Source: Prochlorococcus sp. AG-402-N08 (GTDB lineage: Bacteria > Cyanobacteriota > Cyanobacteriia > PCC-6307 > Cyanobiaceae). Taken from it: DNA of 64,000 bases. Each line of letters begins with the position of its first letter. Within the stretch, counting starts at the first letter, position 1. Location: NCBI GenBank assembly GCA_003216535.1, contig QCIS01000006.1, positions 49,394-113,393 on the forward strand, in the 5' to 3' direction. Shown piece after piece: positions 27,848 through 37,201 of this stretch. The position numbers and the translations under genes were made by a program. Under the pieces are notes generated by a model. That model was given only the letters and a program-made list of their open reading frames with translations. It ran no database searches and was not told the origin of the DNA.

Positions 27848-30404
27848 TTAATTCTTCGACGTCGCAAGTAATTTCAACTGGCATAGGAGAAACTTTCCAA
27901 ATGGATTTACAGTACTCTCTAATAGATCTATCCGAAGAAAAATATCCTGATCTAGCAGTGTTTAATAATGCCATTTTATTCCAAGATTTTTTATTATTCC
28001 AGCATTCACTGACCACATCCTGTTTATTTAAGTAATCTTCAAAGTCAGCCATAACAAAAAATGGGTCATGTCCCGTCAAGCTATTTAGTAGAGGTTTAAA
28101 TAATTCTTTATCCCCATTACTAAAATGGCCAATTTCAATTAGGCGTATAACCTCTTTAAGCTCCGGACATTGATCAATAAAAGTTTTGGGAGAGTAATTA
28201 TTATTTTTTAAGTCCATAATTTCGCTTTCAGTTTTACCAAAAAGAAAGAAATTCTCTTTTTTCACAAGATCTCTTAATTCCACATTGGCTCCATCTAAGG
28301 TTCCAATCGTTAACGCTCCATTCATGGCGAATTTCATATTTCCAGTTCCAGATGCTTCTTTTCCAGCAGTTGAAATTTGTTCTGAAAGATCCGTTGCAGG
28401 ATAAACTATTTCACCAAGTTTAACGTTGTAGTCTGGTAGAAAAACAACTCTTAATAAACCATCCATATCTGGATCAGAATTAACTACATCAGCAATACCA
28501 TTAATGAATCGAATCATCAGTTTTGCCATAAAGTAACCTGGTGCAGCCTTACCTCCGAATATTATTGTTCTTGGGACTTCATAATTGTTTGTACCATTTT
28601 TGATTCTTAAATATTGAGCAATAATTTGTAGGGCATTTAAATGTTGTCTTTTATATTGATGAATTCTTTTTACTTGAACATCAAATAAACTGGAAGGATC
28701 TACAAGTATACCAGTTTTTGAATGAATAAAACTAGCTAATTTTCTTTTGCCAATTAGTTTAGTTTCCTCAAATTTTTGTAAAAAATTGTTATCATTCTTT
28801 TTTTCTTCTAACTTCTTAAGAAGTTCCATATTTGTTATCCAATTTGGACCAACTTCTTCTTCTAAGAGGTTCGATAGTGAAGGATTAGATAGGGCCACCC
28901 ATCTCCTTGGAGTAACACCATTAGTTACATTTGTAAATTTTTCAGGCCATAGATCTGCGAATTCAGGCAGAAGTTGTCTTTTTATTAGGTCTGAGTGAAG
29001 AGCTGCAACACCATTTATATGGTGTGCTCCAATTGTAGCCAAATGAGCCATCCGAACTGATTTGGAACCTTCTTCATCAATTATTGAGAGTTTTTGAAGG
29101 ATCTTGTCATCACCAGGATAACGTAGTCTTAATTGTTGTAGAAATCTCCAATTAATTTCATAAATAATTTCTAGATGACGAGGAAGAAGATCACTAAATA
29201 AACCTAAATCCCACTTCTCTAAAGCTTCTGGTAGTAATGTGTGGTTGGTGTAAGCAACTGAAGAGGTTGTAATGTTCCAAGCTTTATCCCAACCTATTTG
29301 ATATTGATCAATAAGAAGTCTCATTAATTCTGCAACTGCAATAGCAGGATGGGTATCATTTAATTGGACTGTCCAATGCTTAGCGAATTCTGTTATTGCT
29401 ATTGATCTCTTTTCAAGGCTTCTCAACATATCCTGAAGAGAACAACTTACAAAAAAGTGTTGTTGTTTGAGTCTTAATCTTCTACCTTCGTCAGTTCCAT
29501 CATTTGGATATAAAACTTTTGAGAGAGTTTCAGATGCAACTTTTTCTTCAACTGCACCATAATAATCACCAATATTGAATGCATAAAAGTCAAAACTTTC
29601 TGTTGCATCAGCTCTCCATAATCTTAATCTGTCACATGTATTTACTCTGTATCCTAAAACTGGAACATCATGAGGTACTCCAATGGCATGTTCTGAAGGA
29701 ATCCATCTTGATCTGTAGTTCCCTTTATCATCTCTATAACTTTCAGTTCTTCCTCCAAAACCTACGAAACATGATTCGTCTGGCTGTGGAAGTTCCCATG
29801 GCCATCCACCTTTTAACCATTTGTCAGTTACTTCAACTTGCCAACCATCCCTAATTAACTGATTGAATATGCCAAATTCATATCTAATACCATAACCAAC
29901 TGCTGGCACTTGTAGAGATGCTAATGATTCCATATAACAGGCTGCAAGTCTGCCAAGTCCACCATTACCTAATCCAGGCTCCTCTTCAACTTCAAGAATT
30001 GTTGACAATGATTCAATTCCAAATCTTTTTAAAGCATCTTCTGCCTCTTGAGTTATTCCAAGATTGAGAAGATTATTGCTTAATTGAGGGCCTATTAAAA
30101 ATTCTGCTGATAAATATGCGACTGTTTTTTGTGGTTTTTTTCTTATGACTTCTTGGCTTGCTAAATATCTTGTCATTAGCCTATCTTTAACTGCGTAACT
30201 TAAAGCCATGTACAAGTCGTGAGGACTTGCAGAGGTAGCTAACTTTCCAAGAGTATAAAAAAGATGGGCTGTCATTCCTTGGAAAACAGCATCAGAATCC
30301 ATGCCAGCTTTCTCAGGATCTAAGTAGCAACCTGGAGTAGGCAAACGTAGATCGAAGGGTTCGTTGGTATTCATTGGATTAGCCATATAACAGACAATAG
30401 CCAT
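27840..30404 (-). CDS. glgP: Glycogen phosphorylase
   Basis: About 850-residue PLP enzyme releasing glucose-1-phosphate from stored glycogen. The PLP-lysine region GTGNMKFAMNGALTIGTLDG is intact, as are LSAEFLIGPQLSNNLLNLG near the N-terminus and the glycine-rich GNGGLGRLAACYMES. The exact start is open: ATGs at 30404, 30386 and 30374 are in frame, and MNTNEPFDLRLPTPG (30374) looks most natural. Divergent from the antiporter gene, with a strong hairpin between them (30494-30524). Confidence 0.96.
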   Translation of the reverse strand: MAIVCYMANPMNTNEPFDLRLPTPGCYLDPEKAGMDSDAVFQGMTAHLFYTLGKLATSASPHDLYMALSYAVKDRLMTRYLASQEVIRKKPQKTVAYLSAEFLIGPQLSNNLLNLGITQEAEDALKRFGIESLSTILEVEEEPGLGNGGLGRLAACYMESLASLQVPAVGYGIRYEFGIFNQLIRDGWQVEVTDKWLKGGWPWELPQPDESCFVGFGGRTESYRDDKGNYRSRWIPSEHAIGVPHDVPVLGYRVNTCDRLRLWRADATESFDFYAFNIGDYYGAVEEKVASETLSKVLYPNDGTDEGRRLRLKQQHFFVSCSLQDMLRSLEKRSIAITEFAKHWTVQLNDTHPAIAVAELMRLLIDQYQIGWDKAWNITTSSVAYTNHTLLPEALEKWDLGLFSDLLPRHLEIIYEINWRFLQQLRLRYPGDDKILQKLSIIDEEGSKSVRMAHLATIGAHHINGVAALHSDLIKRQLLPEFADLWPEKFTNVTNGVTPRRWVALSNPSLSNLLEEEVGPNWITNMELLKKLEEKKNDNNFLQKFEETKLIGKRKLASFIHSKTGILVDPSSLFDVQVKRIHQYKRQHLNALQIIAQYLRIKNGTNNYEVPRTIIFGGKAAPGYFMAKLMIRFINGIADVVNSDPDMDGLLRVVFLPDYNVKLGEIVYPATDLSEQISTAGKEASGTGNMKFAMNGALTIGTLDGANVELRDLVKKENFFLFGKTESEIMDLKNNNYSPKTFIDQCPELKEVIRLIEIGHFSNGDKELFKPLLNSLTGHDPFFVMADFEDYLNKQDVVSECWNNKKSWNKMALLNTARSGYFSSDRSIREYCKSIWKVSPMPVEITCDVEELTN

Positions 30405-30493
30405 TTTTTAGAAAATTTCTTTGTTGTAACTTCAGATCCACACTTGTTGAGTATTTTTGCTTTTTTCTTACATATTTCTTAAAGTGGGCCCTC

Positions 30494-30524
30494 AATAAAC
30501 TATCTTCCAATTAGGTAGTTTATT
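30494..30524. other. 12-bp inverted repeat between glgP and the antiporter gene
   Basis: 30494-30505 pairs with 30513-30524 over 12 positions (11 Watson-Crick, one G-T) around the 7-base loop TCCAATT; the outer nine pairs are perfect. On the plus strand it is followed by TTTCTCTC, and the antiporter ATG is 16 bases away. It could be an operator, an attenuator-like leader hairpin or a terminator for antisense RNA arriving from glgP. Confidence 0.6.
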
Positions 30525-30539
30525 TTTCTCTCATTTCAA

Positions 30540-31907
30540 ATGTATTCTTTACTTGCTGAATTAAATGCACATGATTTAGAAGTTGCTGAAACGTTGATAG
30601 GGGTTATAAGGTTTCTATTAATATTTTTAGCCGCAAGAGCTTTAGCAGAAGTTTTAGTAAGACTAAGTTTGCCAACGATAGTAGGTGAGCTTCTTGCAGG
30701 GGTTGTAATAGGTGCATCAGGATTCCATTTATTGATACCGCCCTCAGCCGGAACCGAATTAAATGAAGGACTTGTAAATATTATTAGTTCATTAGCGTCA
30801 ATCCCCCCAGAAGCTGTACCTGATGTTTATTTCGAAAGTTTTCCATCCCTCCAAGCAGTAGCAACTCTCGGTTTATATGCTCTTTTATTTTTAACAGGAC
30901 TAGAAAGTGAGTTAGAGGAATTAGTAGCTGTTGGAGCTCAGGCTTTCACTGTTGCTATGGCTGGTGTAATTTTACCGTTTGCCTTTGGCACTTTTGGATT
31001 AATGTTTATTTTCCAAGTAGATCTAATTCCAGCAGTTTTTGCTGGAGCATCTATGACAGCAACAAGTATAGGAATTACTGCAAGTGTTTTTGGTGAGTTG
31101 GGATATTTAAAAACTAGAGAAGGACAGATTGTTATTGGAGCGGCTGTTTTGGATGATATTTTGGGTATTGTGATTCTTGCAGTGGTAGTCGCCCTGGCTG
31201 CCGGAGGTTCATTAGAAATTGCTCCTATCGTTAAATTAGTTGCAGCAGCTGTAGTATTTGTTATTGCTGCTATCGCATTAAGTAGAACTGCTGCCCCTGG
31301 TTTTGATTGGTTATTAGATAGATTAAAGGCCCCTGGAGCCGTAGTAGTAGCTTCTTTTGTGATACTTGTTTTGTGTTGTTTTGTCGCAACAGCAATTGGA
31401 TTGGAAGCAGCTTTAGGTGCTTTTGCCGCTGGACTAATTTTAAGCAGTTCTAAAAATAATCATGCAATTCAACAATCCGTTTTACCTTTAGTATCTTTAT
31501 TCGCAACTATTTTCTTCGTATTAGTAGGAGCTGGAATGGATTTATCAGTTATCAATCCGCTTGATCCAACAAGTAGGTCAGCACTTGTAGTTGCAGGATT
31601 TTTATTGGTTGTAGCAATTATTGGAAAAATAGCAGCAGGATGGGTATTTTCAAGTGATAAACCTACAAATAGATTAGTTGTAGGTTTGGGTATGATGCCT
31701 AGAGGAGAGGTTGGTTTAATTTTCCTTGGACTAGGCACAAGTGCTAAGTTGTTAACTCCTTCTCTTGAGGCAGCTATTTTATTAATGGTTATTGGAACTA
31801 CATTTCTTGCACCTGTTCTCTTGAGAATTGTTCTAAAAGATAAGCCCCCAAATGATGGCAATAAAATTTCAGATGATGTTGCAGCTGATCCTGTTGGTCT
31901 TCTTTAG
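30540..31907 (+). CDS. CPA2-family cation/proton antiporter
   Basis: 455-residue inner- or thylakoid-membrane antiporter with about 12-13 hydrophobic helices, of the Na+/H+ or K+/H+ exchanger type (NapA/KefB-like CPA2). Motifs visible: LPTIVGELLAGVVIG (helix 2), FLTGLESELEEL, the ion-binding region GAAVLDDILGIVILA (Asp-Asp near residue 205), and MMPRGEVGLIFLGLG near residue 385. No C-terminal TrkA domain. The ion is not certain; sodium or potassium balance is expected. Confidence 0.88.
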   Translation: MYSLLAELNAHDLEVAETLIGVIRFLLIFLAARALAEVLVRLSLPTIVGELLAGVVIGASGFHLLIPPSAGTELNEGLVNIISSLASIPPEAVPDVYFESFPSLQAVATLGLYALLFLTGLESELEELVAVGAQAFTVAMAGVILPFAFGTFGLMFIFQVDLIPAVFAGASMTATSIGITASVFGELGYLKTREGQIVIGAAVLDDILGIVILAVVVALAAGGSLEIAPIVKLVAAAVVFVIAAIALSRTAAPGFDWLLDRLKAPGAVVVASFVILVLCCFVATAIGLEAALGAFAAGLILSSSKNNHAIQQSVLPLVSLFATIFFVLVGAGMDLSVINPLDPTSRSALVVAGFLLVVAIIGKIAAGWVFSSDKPTNRLVVGLGMMPRGEVGLIFLGLGTSAKLLTPSLEAAILLMVIGTTFLAPVLLRIVLKDKPPNDGNKISDDVAADPVGLL

Positions 31908-31949
31908 CGAATAAGTTTATTAGAATCAATCAACATAGATTTTCAATAA

Positions 31950-32852
31950 ATGGAAAAGTCAACTCTGATTGATAGTGATGTAAATTTTGACTGGAATTTT
32001 TTAAATTACCCAATACATATTGTTTCTGCTAAGCCAGAGAAATCATCAAAAGATTGTGCAATTTTATTAATTCATGGTTTTGGAGCCTCAACGGATCATT
32101 GGAGATTCAATATCCCTATTTTGAGTAACAAATACGAAGTTCATGCTATGGATCTTCTTGGTTTTGGAAAAAGTCCCAAGCCCCAAGATGTTGAATACTC
32201 AGGTTCTTTATGGAAGGATCAGGTTATCGCTTATATAAAAGAGAAAATAAAAAAACCTACAATTATTGTTGGAAATTCATTAGGTGGTTATGCAGCATTA
32301 GCAGCTGGTTCAGAATTAAATGAGCTAAATGCGGGAGTGATATTACTTAATGCTGCAGGATACTTTAGTGAAGAAAAAACTATCAAAAAGAATATTTTGC
32401 AAACTTCACTTGAAACAGTTGCCGGCATATTTTTGAAAAATATTGTTCTTCAACGTCTTATTTTTGAGAATATGAGAAATCCAAAAAATATTAAAAAAAC
32501 TTTGAATCAAGTTTATGTTAATAAAAAAAATGTTGATGATTTTTTAGTTGAGTCAATAAGAAAGCCTTCTCTAGATTATGGAGCCTTTAATGTGTTTAGA
32601 AGTGTATTTAACCCATCAGGGCCTCAGGGATTACCTCTGGATAAGTTATTCGCAAAACTCGATTCACCATTATTACTGCTCTGGGGAGGCAAAGATCCTT
32701 GGATGAATACTCCAAAAAAAAGAAATCTATATAAAAAATTCACACCAAAGAATACAAAAGAAATCATTCTTGACGCTGGACATTGTCCGCATGATGAAAT
32801 ACCTGAATTAGTTAATCAGCATATTTTGGAATGGCTTGATTCTCTTAAGTAG
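31950..32852 (+). CDS. Alpha/beta-fold hydrolase (paralogue of the gene at 3481)
   Basis: 300-residue alpha/beta hydrolase with the oxyanion region HGFGASTDHWR, nucleophile elbow GNSLGGYAA, acid Asp in WGGKDPWM and His in DAGHCPHDEIPE. It shares several short stretches with the hydrolase at 3481. It is likely cytosolic and acts on an ester or similar bond; pheophytinase- and chlorophyll-dephytylase-like enzymes belong to the same broad group, but the substrate is unproven. It is followed after 5 bases by the epimerase-like gene. Confidence 0.85.
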   Translation: MEKSTLIDSDVNFDWNFLNYPIHIVSAKPEKSSKDCAILLIHGFGASTDHWRFNIPILSNKYEVHAMDLLGFGKSPKPQDVEYSGSLWKDQVIAYIKEKIKKPTIIVGNSLGGYAALAAGSELNELNAGVILLNAAGYFSEEKTIKKNILQTSLETVAGIFLKNIVLQRLIFENMRNPKNIKKTLNQVYVNKKNVDDFLVESIRKPSLDYGAFNVFRSVFNPSGPQGLPLDKLFAKLDSPLLLLWGGKDPWMNTPKKRNLYKKFTPKNTKEIILDAGHCPHDEIPELVNQHILEWLDSLK

Positions 32853-32857
32853 CAATT

Positions 32858-33712
32858 GTGCAAATTAAATTATCTAACAAACACCAGGGTATTTTTGTCT
32901 TTCAATTAGATCAAAATAACTTTATTAAATTTTGCCCTGAAAGAGGAGGAGTTATTACAAATTGGGTTTCGGATGGTAAAGAGATACTTTATTTCGATGA
33001 AAAAAGATTTATGGATAAGACAAAAAGTATTAGGGGTGGTATTCCAATCTTGTTTCCAATTTGTGGAAATCTAAATACCTCTAGTTCAGTTTTTGGGACA
33101 GATTATTTGCAATTAACACAACATGGTTTTGCTAGGGATTTGCAATGGCAATTCTCATTTAATGAAAATGAAAAATCTTTATGCTTATTTTTAAATGAAT
33201 CAAAAAAAACTAAAAAGTATTATCCTTTCGATTTCGAACTAAGAATTGAAATTACCTTAAAGATTAACTGTTTGGAATTTCAAATTACGATTTTTAACAG
33301 AACAGACATTGCTATGCCTGTAAATTTTGGATTGCATCCTTATTTTAATATTTCAGATTTCGAAAATTTAGAATTTTTTGGTAATCCACTTAATTGTCAG
33401 AATCAAGAAAAAAACACAATAAGTAATACTTTGGATGAGTTAAAAAAAATTAATTTAGGAGTTGATCTACTTATGTATTCTTCAGGTAGGAGCGCTTTTC
33501 GGGATAAAATTTTTAAAAGACAGGTAACTTTAAATCATCCATATCCTTTTGACCTAGGCGTTATTTGGAGTGATCCTCCAAGAAAAATGATATGTCTTGA
33601 ACCTTGGACTAGTCCCCGAGATTCTTTTGTTGATGGATTCAGAAACATTATGATCCCTTCAAATGATAAGCAAAGATTTGATGCCTCAATACAAATAAAA
33701 TCTCTTAAGTAA
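32858..33712 (+). CDS. Aldose 1-epimerase/galactose mutarotase-like protein
   Basis: 284-residue beta-sandwich protein from a GTG start. RGGIPILFPICGNL, QHGFARDLQWQ and NFGLHPYFNISD are typical of the mutarotase superfamily branch (YeaD-like, glucose-6-phosphate 1-epimerases). The His residues in QHGFAR and GLHPYF and a Glu near the C-terminus (CLEPWTSP) fit the catalytic His/Glu pattern. It may interconvert anomers of a hexose or hexose phosphate near glycogen metabolism. It lies in a run of three same-strand genes (31950-35075). Confidence 0.8.
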   Translation: MQIKLSNKHQGIFVFQLDQNNFIKFCPERGGVITNWVSDGKEILYFDEKRFMDKTKSIRGGIPILFPICGNLNTSSSVFGTDYLQLTQHGFARDLQWQFSFNENEKSLCLFLNESKKTKKYYPFDFELRIEITLKINCLEFQITIFNRTDIAMPVNFGLHPYFNISDFENLEFFGNPLNCQNQEKNTISNTLDELKKINLGVDLLMYSSGRSAFRDKIFKRQVTLNHPYPFDLGVIWSDPPRKMICLEPWTSPRDSFVDGFRNIMIPSNDKQRFDASIQIKSLK

Positions 33713-33725
33713 TTATGAAATACTC

Positions 33726-35075
33726 ATGAAATTTGTTGTTATTGATGATGATCCAACAGGCTCTCAAACTGTTCATGATTGCTTATTACTTCTTAAGTGG
33801 GACTGCTCAACTTTAGTTAAAGGTTTTGCATCTAAATCTAATTTATTTTTTATTTTGGCTAATACAAGGTCACTATCGGAAAATGATGCAAAATTAACGA
33901 TAGAGGAAATTTGCAAAAATCTTAATAAAGTTATTGCTTCTCAAGCTTATGAAGAAGAAATCATTTTTATAAGTAGAGGAGATTCTACTCTTAGAGGACA
34001 TAACTTTTTAGAGCCAAGTGTCCTAAATAGTTGCTTAGGTCCTTTTGATGCAACTTTTCATATTCCAGCTTTTATAGAGGGTAAAAGATTAACAATTAAT
34101 GGATCACACTTTGTTGATAAAAATCCTATTAATAAAACAATTTTTGCAAGAGATAAAATTTTTGGATTTAAAACAAGTAATGTCAAGAATCTTTTATTTC
34201 AAAAGAGTAAATCACAAATAAATATTGAAGATATTCAAAATCTTTTATTGTCAGATATCGAGATTCTAAATGATGAAGAAAATAACATTGTTTTTAAAAC
34301 ACTAAAGAACTTGAAGAATAATAAACATGTAATTGTAGATGTAGAAAATTATTCACAACTAAAAAAATTTTCTTTTGTAATTAAAAAATTAACTCAACAA
34401 AAAAAATTTCTTTTTCGAACTGCAGCAAGTTTTATAAGTTCAATTTCTGAGAAAAAAAGCGTCCCTCAGGTTGAGTCATTTTTCTCAAATTTAAGAATAA
34501 GAAATAAAGAAAAGAGTTTTCTTCCAGGACTGATAATTGTTGGATCTTATGTCGAACTTTCAACAATTCAATTGAAAAATTTGTTAAAGATAAGTAATTG
34601 CAATCCAATTGAATTAGATGTTTTTAAATTCTTTAAAATTACTTCATCAGATAATAATCAGAAGCGAAAGAATTTGTTTAAAAATAAATTTTTGAAAGAA
34701 ATTAGATTTTCTATTGATAAAGGAGAAACTCCTGTATTGTTTACTTCAAGAAAATTTATGTCCTTAGATTATTCTGAACAATTTAATTTTTATAATTCAC
34801 TTGCATGTTTTATTGCTGAATTAGTCGCAGATTTGAAGTATGAAATAGGATATTTGATTTCAAAAGGTGGAATAACAACAAATGTGATTCTTAGTAATGG
34901 ACTTAATGCAGATTATGTTTATCTTGAGGGACAGATTTTAACAGGCATTTCAGTGGTGACTTACAACCTAAACAATGACGAAAAACTTCCTATTGTTACA
35001 CATCCTGGAAACATTGGTACTAAAGATTCACTGGTTAATATTTGGAAAGTTTTTGAAAATAAAAATAATATTTAA
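33726..35075 (+). CDS. Four-carbon acid sugar kinase family protein (DUF1537/OtnK-like)
   Basis: 449 residues. The N-terminal sugar-binding domain shows DDDPTGSQTVHD, ANTRSLSE and ISRGDSTLRGH; the C-terminal nucleotide-binding domain shows SKGGITTNVIL and HPGNIGTKDSL. Enzymes of this family phosphorylate four-carbon acid sugars such as erythronate or threonate, usually next to PdxA2 or OtnC partners. No partner is in this neighbourhood, so the physiological substrate is open. It ends 2 bases from the convergent icd. Confidence 0.82.
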   Translation: MKFVVIDDDPTGSQTVHDCLLLLKWDCSTLVKGFASKSNLFFILANTRSLSENDAKLTIEEICKNLNKVIASQAYEEEIIFISRGDSTLRGHNFLEPSVLNSCLGPFDATFHIPAFIEGKRLTINGSHFVDKNPINKTIFARDKIFGFKTSNVKNLLFQKSKSQINIEDIQNLLLSDIEILNDEENNIVFKTLKNLKNNKHVIVDVENYSQLKKFSFVIKKLTQQKKFLFRTAASFISSISEKKSVPQVESFFSNLRIRNKEKSFLPGLIIVGSYVELSTIQLKNLLKISNCNPIELDVFKFFKITSSDNNQKRKNLFKNKFLKEIRFSIDKGETPVLFTSRKFMSLDYSEQFNFYNSLACFIAELVADLKYEIGYLISKGGITTNVILSNGLNADYVYLEGQILTGISVVTYNLNNDEKLPIVTHPGNIGTKDSLVNIWKVFENKNNI

Positions 35076-35077
35076 AA

Positions 35078-36502
35078 TTAGAAATTTGAAATAATTTCTT
35101 CAGCAAAACTGCTGCAGGATAAGGGCTCTACTTTCGGTTCCATTAAACGTGCTAGATCATAGGTGACTTTTTTTTGCTCTATTGCCTTACTTAAACCATG
35201 GGTAATTAAGTTAGCTGCCTCATCCCAACCAAAGTATTCAAGCATCATTACACCACTAAGAATTACTGAGCCTGGATTAATCTTATTTAACCCTGCATGT
35301 TTTGGCGCAGTACCGTGCGTAGCTTCGAAAATAGCTGCATTATCTCCAATATTTGCACCAGGAGCCATACCTAGGCCACCAACAATTGCTGCAGCCGCAT
35401 CAGAAACATAGTCCCCATTGAGGTTTAATGTTGCAAGAATTGAATATTCTTGAGGTCTAGTTTGAATTTGTTGAAATATACTGTCAGCTATCCGATCATC
35501 AACAAGAATAAGTTCTCTCCATTTCCCATCTCCATGAGAATTTAATATTGATGCAATAACTTCTTTAATTTCTTCACAAATAAATGCTTTTTTGTTATTT
35601 GTAAGCTTGTCAAAACCTGGTTCGATTTTTCGAGCATTATTTTCAATTGTAATTTCTGGATTTTTCTGAATATTATCTAAAATCCAGCTTTCTCTTTCTG
35701 TAATACAATCTTCTCTAAATTCATTAACTGCTAGTTCATATCCCCAATCTCTAAATGCACCTTCGGTATATTTCATAATATTCCCTTTATGTACAAGAGT
35801 CACGTGCTTTTTATCTCCTGATAATCTTTTAGCATGTTCAATAGCCTTTCTAATATGCCTTTGGCTACCAGATTTACTTACTGGTTTTATTCCAATTCCT
35901 GATCCATTTGGTATGGATCTATTTTTTAAATTTTTACTATTTGGTATGACAACGTTATTTAAGTGATTAATTAATTCAAGACAATTATTATCCTCCGCTT
36001 CCCATTCAATTCCCATGTAGATATCCTCAGTATTTTCTCTGTAAACAATAACGTCTAAATTTTGGGGATTTTTGTGAGGACTTGGAGTTCCTGAATAATA
36101 TCTGCATGGTCTAACGCAGCTATATAAATCAAAGATTTGTCTTAATGCAACATTAAGAGATCTTATCCCTCCACCGATGGGAGTCGTCAAAGGACCTTTG
36201 ATAGCTACACCAAAGTGTCTTATCGCTTCAATAGTATCTTGAGGGAGATAATTATATGTTCCATAAAGTTCACAAGCTTCATCGCCCGCATAAACCTTAA
36301 ACCAATTAATTTTTCTTTCTTCTCCATAACTTTTTTTAATCGCTGAATCAAGAACGATTTGAGTAGCTGGCCAAATATCAACTCCAGTGCCATCTCCTCT
36401 GATAAAAGGGACAATGGGATTATTAGGAATATTAGGTTTGCCTTGATTAAATGTTATTATCTCGCCTTCATTAGGTAAAGTTAATTTTTCAAATTTTGGC
36501 AT
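35078..36502 (-). CDS. icd: Isocitrate dehydrogenase (NADP)
   Basis: 474-residue enzyme converting isocitrate to 2-oxoglutarate, the carbon skeleton for ammonium assimilation and the nitrogen-status signal in cyanobacteria. Visible: IRGDGTGVDIWPA, substrate site IRSLNVALRQIFDLYSCVRP, YRENTEDIYMGIEW, and the cofactor region THGTAPKHAGLNKINPG. Cyanobacterial icd is often controlled by NtcA, but I see no GTA-N8-TAC in the 210-base upstream gap. That gap does hold a 9-bp inverted repeat (36521-36564). Confidence 0.96.
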   Translation of the reverse strand: MPKFEKLTLPNEGEIITFNQGKPNIPNNPIVPFIRGDGTGVDIWPATQIVLDSAIKKSYGEERKINWFKVYAGDEACELYGTYNYLPQDTIEAIRHFGVAIKGPLTTPIGGGIRSLNVALRQIFDLYSCVRPCRYYSGTPSPHKNPQNLDVIVYRENTEDIYMGIEWEAEDNNCLELINHLNNVVIPNSKNLKNRSIPNGSGIGIKPVSKSGSQRHIRKAIEHAKRLSGDKKHVTLVHKGNIMKYTEGAFRDWGYELAVNEFREDCITERESWILDNIQKNPEITIENNARKIEPGFDKLTNNKKAFICEEIKEVIASILNSHGDGKWRELILVDDRIADSIFQQIQTRPQEYSILATLNLNGDYVSDAAAAIVGGLGMAPGANIGDNAAIFEATHGTAPKHAGLNKINPGSVILSGVMMLEYFGWDEAANLITHGLSKAIEQKKVTYDLARLMEPKVEPLSCSSFAEEIISNF

Positions 36503-36520
36503 AGCATTGAATTAATAAAG

Positions 36521-36564
36521 ATAACTCATTAAAGTTCTTCGTATTGTAATTTGCGATGAGTTAT
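36521..36564. other. Inverted repeat upstream of icd
   Basis: ATAACTCAT (36521-36529) and ATGAGTTAT (36556-36564) are exact inverted copies separated by 26 bases, 19 bases upstream of the icd start on the minus strand. AAAG before and CTTT after extend the pairing across a small bulge. It could be a leader hairpin or a split operator; no known regulator consensus is matched. Confidence 0.4.
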
Positions 36565-36712
36565 TTTCTTTAAAAGCTAGAAATTTATTATCCAAATGTG
36601 AATAGAGAATGCTTTATTGATCAGCATTTCAACATCTTTATTAAAAGAAAAAGTAGTTAATAAGCAAGTTAAAGCAAATTATGTCATTTTTCAAAAGAAT
36701 ACTTAGTCATTT

Positions 36713-37144
36713 ATGAATGCGAGTTCAAATGTAAGTAATGTTGAAGTAGCTAATAAAATTGCTTCTACTGCAGCTTTGTTTAGGAAATATTTTCCAGATG
36801 CCAGCGTTAACTTTAGTCCTTGGGAAAATTCAAATAATGAATCCATGCAAGATACTATTGATTTTGCGTTCCATTTTCCTGGTTGGAGTCCTCTTATCGA
36901 ATGTAGAGCAATACTCTTACAATTAAGAATTGAAAATGATAACAATGATAGAGTTCCGAAATTGTTAGGAATAATAATGCGAGGAATGATAGTTCCCTCC
37001 GAGAGATGGAGAGTTGCTACAATTGGTGATTGGGAAATGACTGGCACTCATCTACCGCAAAAGGAACAAAAAGATAATCTTTTTTTGGTTTGTAAAGAAC
37101 TTTATAAGTTATTCTCTACAACATCCGCTGGTAACAAAAATTAG
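36713..37144 (+). CDS. Conserved hypothetical protein
   Basis: 143-residue soluble protein with no signal or membrane segment. The central part (DFAFHFPGWSPLIECRAILLQLRIEND) and ERWRVATIGDWEMTG look like a conserved alpha/beta domain, but I cannot assign a family. A 114-codon antisense frame exists, but this strand is favoured by its protein-like composition and by the co-oriented ho1 operon 57 bases downstream. Confidence 0.65.
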   Translation: MNASSNVSNVEVANKIASTAALFRKYFPDASVNFSPWENSNNESMQDTIDFAFHFPGWSPLIECRAILLQLRIENDNNDRVPKLLGIIMRGMIVPSERWRVATIGDWEMTGTHLPQKEQKDNLFLVCKELYKLFSTTSAGNKN

Positions 37145-37201
37145 CTGTTTTATGTATTTTCCTTGTAGATTAAATACACTTACAAAAATAATCCAAAGTA
37201 T

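Noticed and set aside
31469..31861. 130-codon minus-strand frame
   Set aside because: Antisense to the conserved helices of the CPA2 antiporter; no independent support.
36703..37047. 114-codon minus-strand frame opposite the unknown gene at 36713
   Set aside because: The plus-strand frame is longer, has a more protein-like composition and is co-oriented with the ho1 operon.
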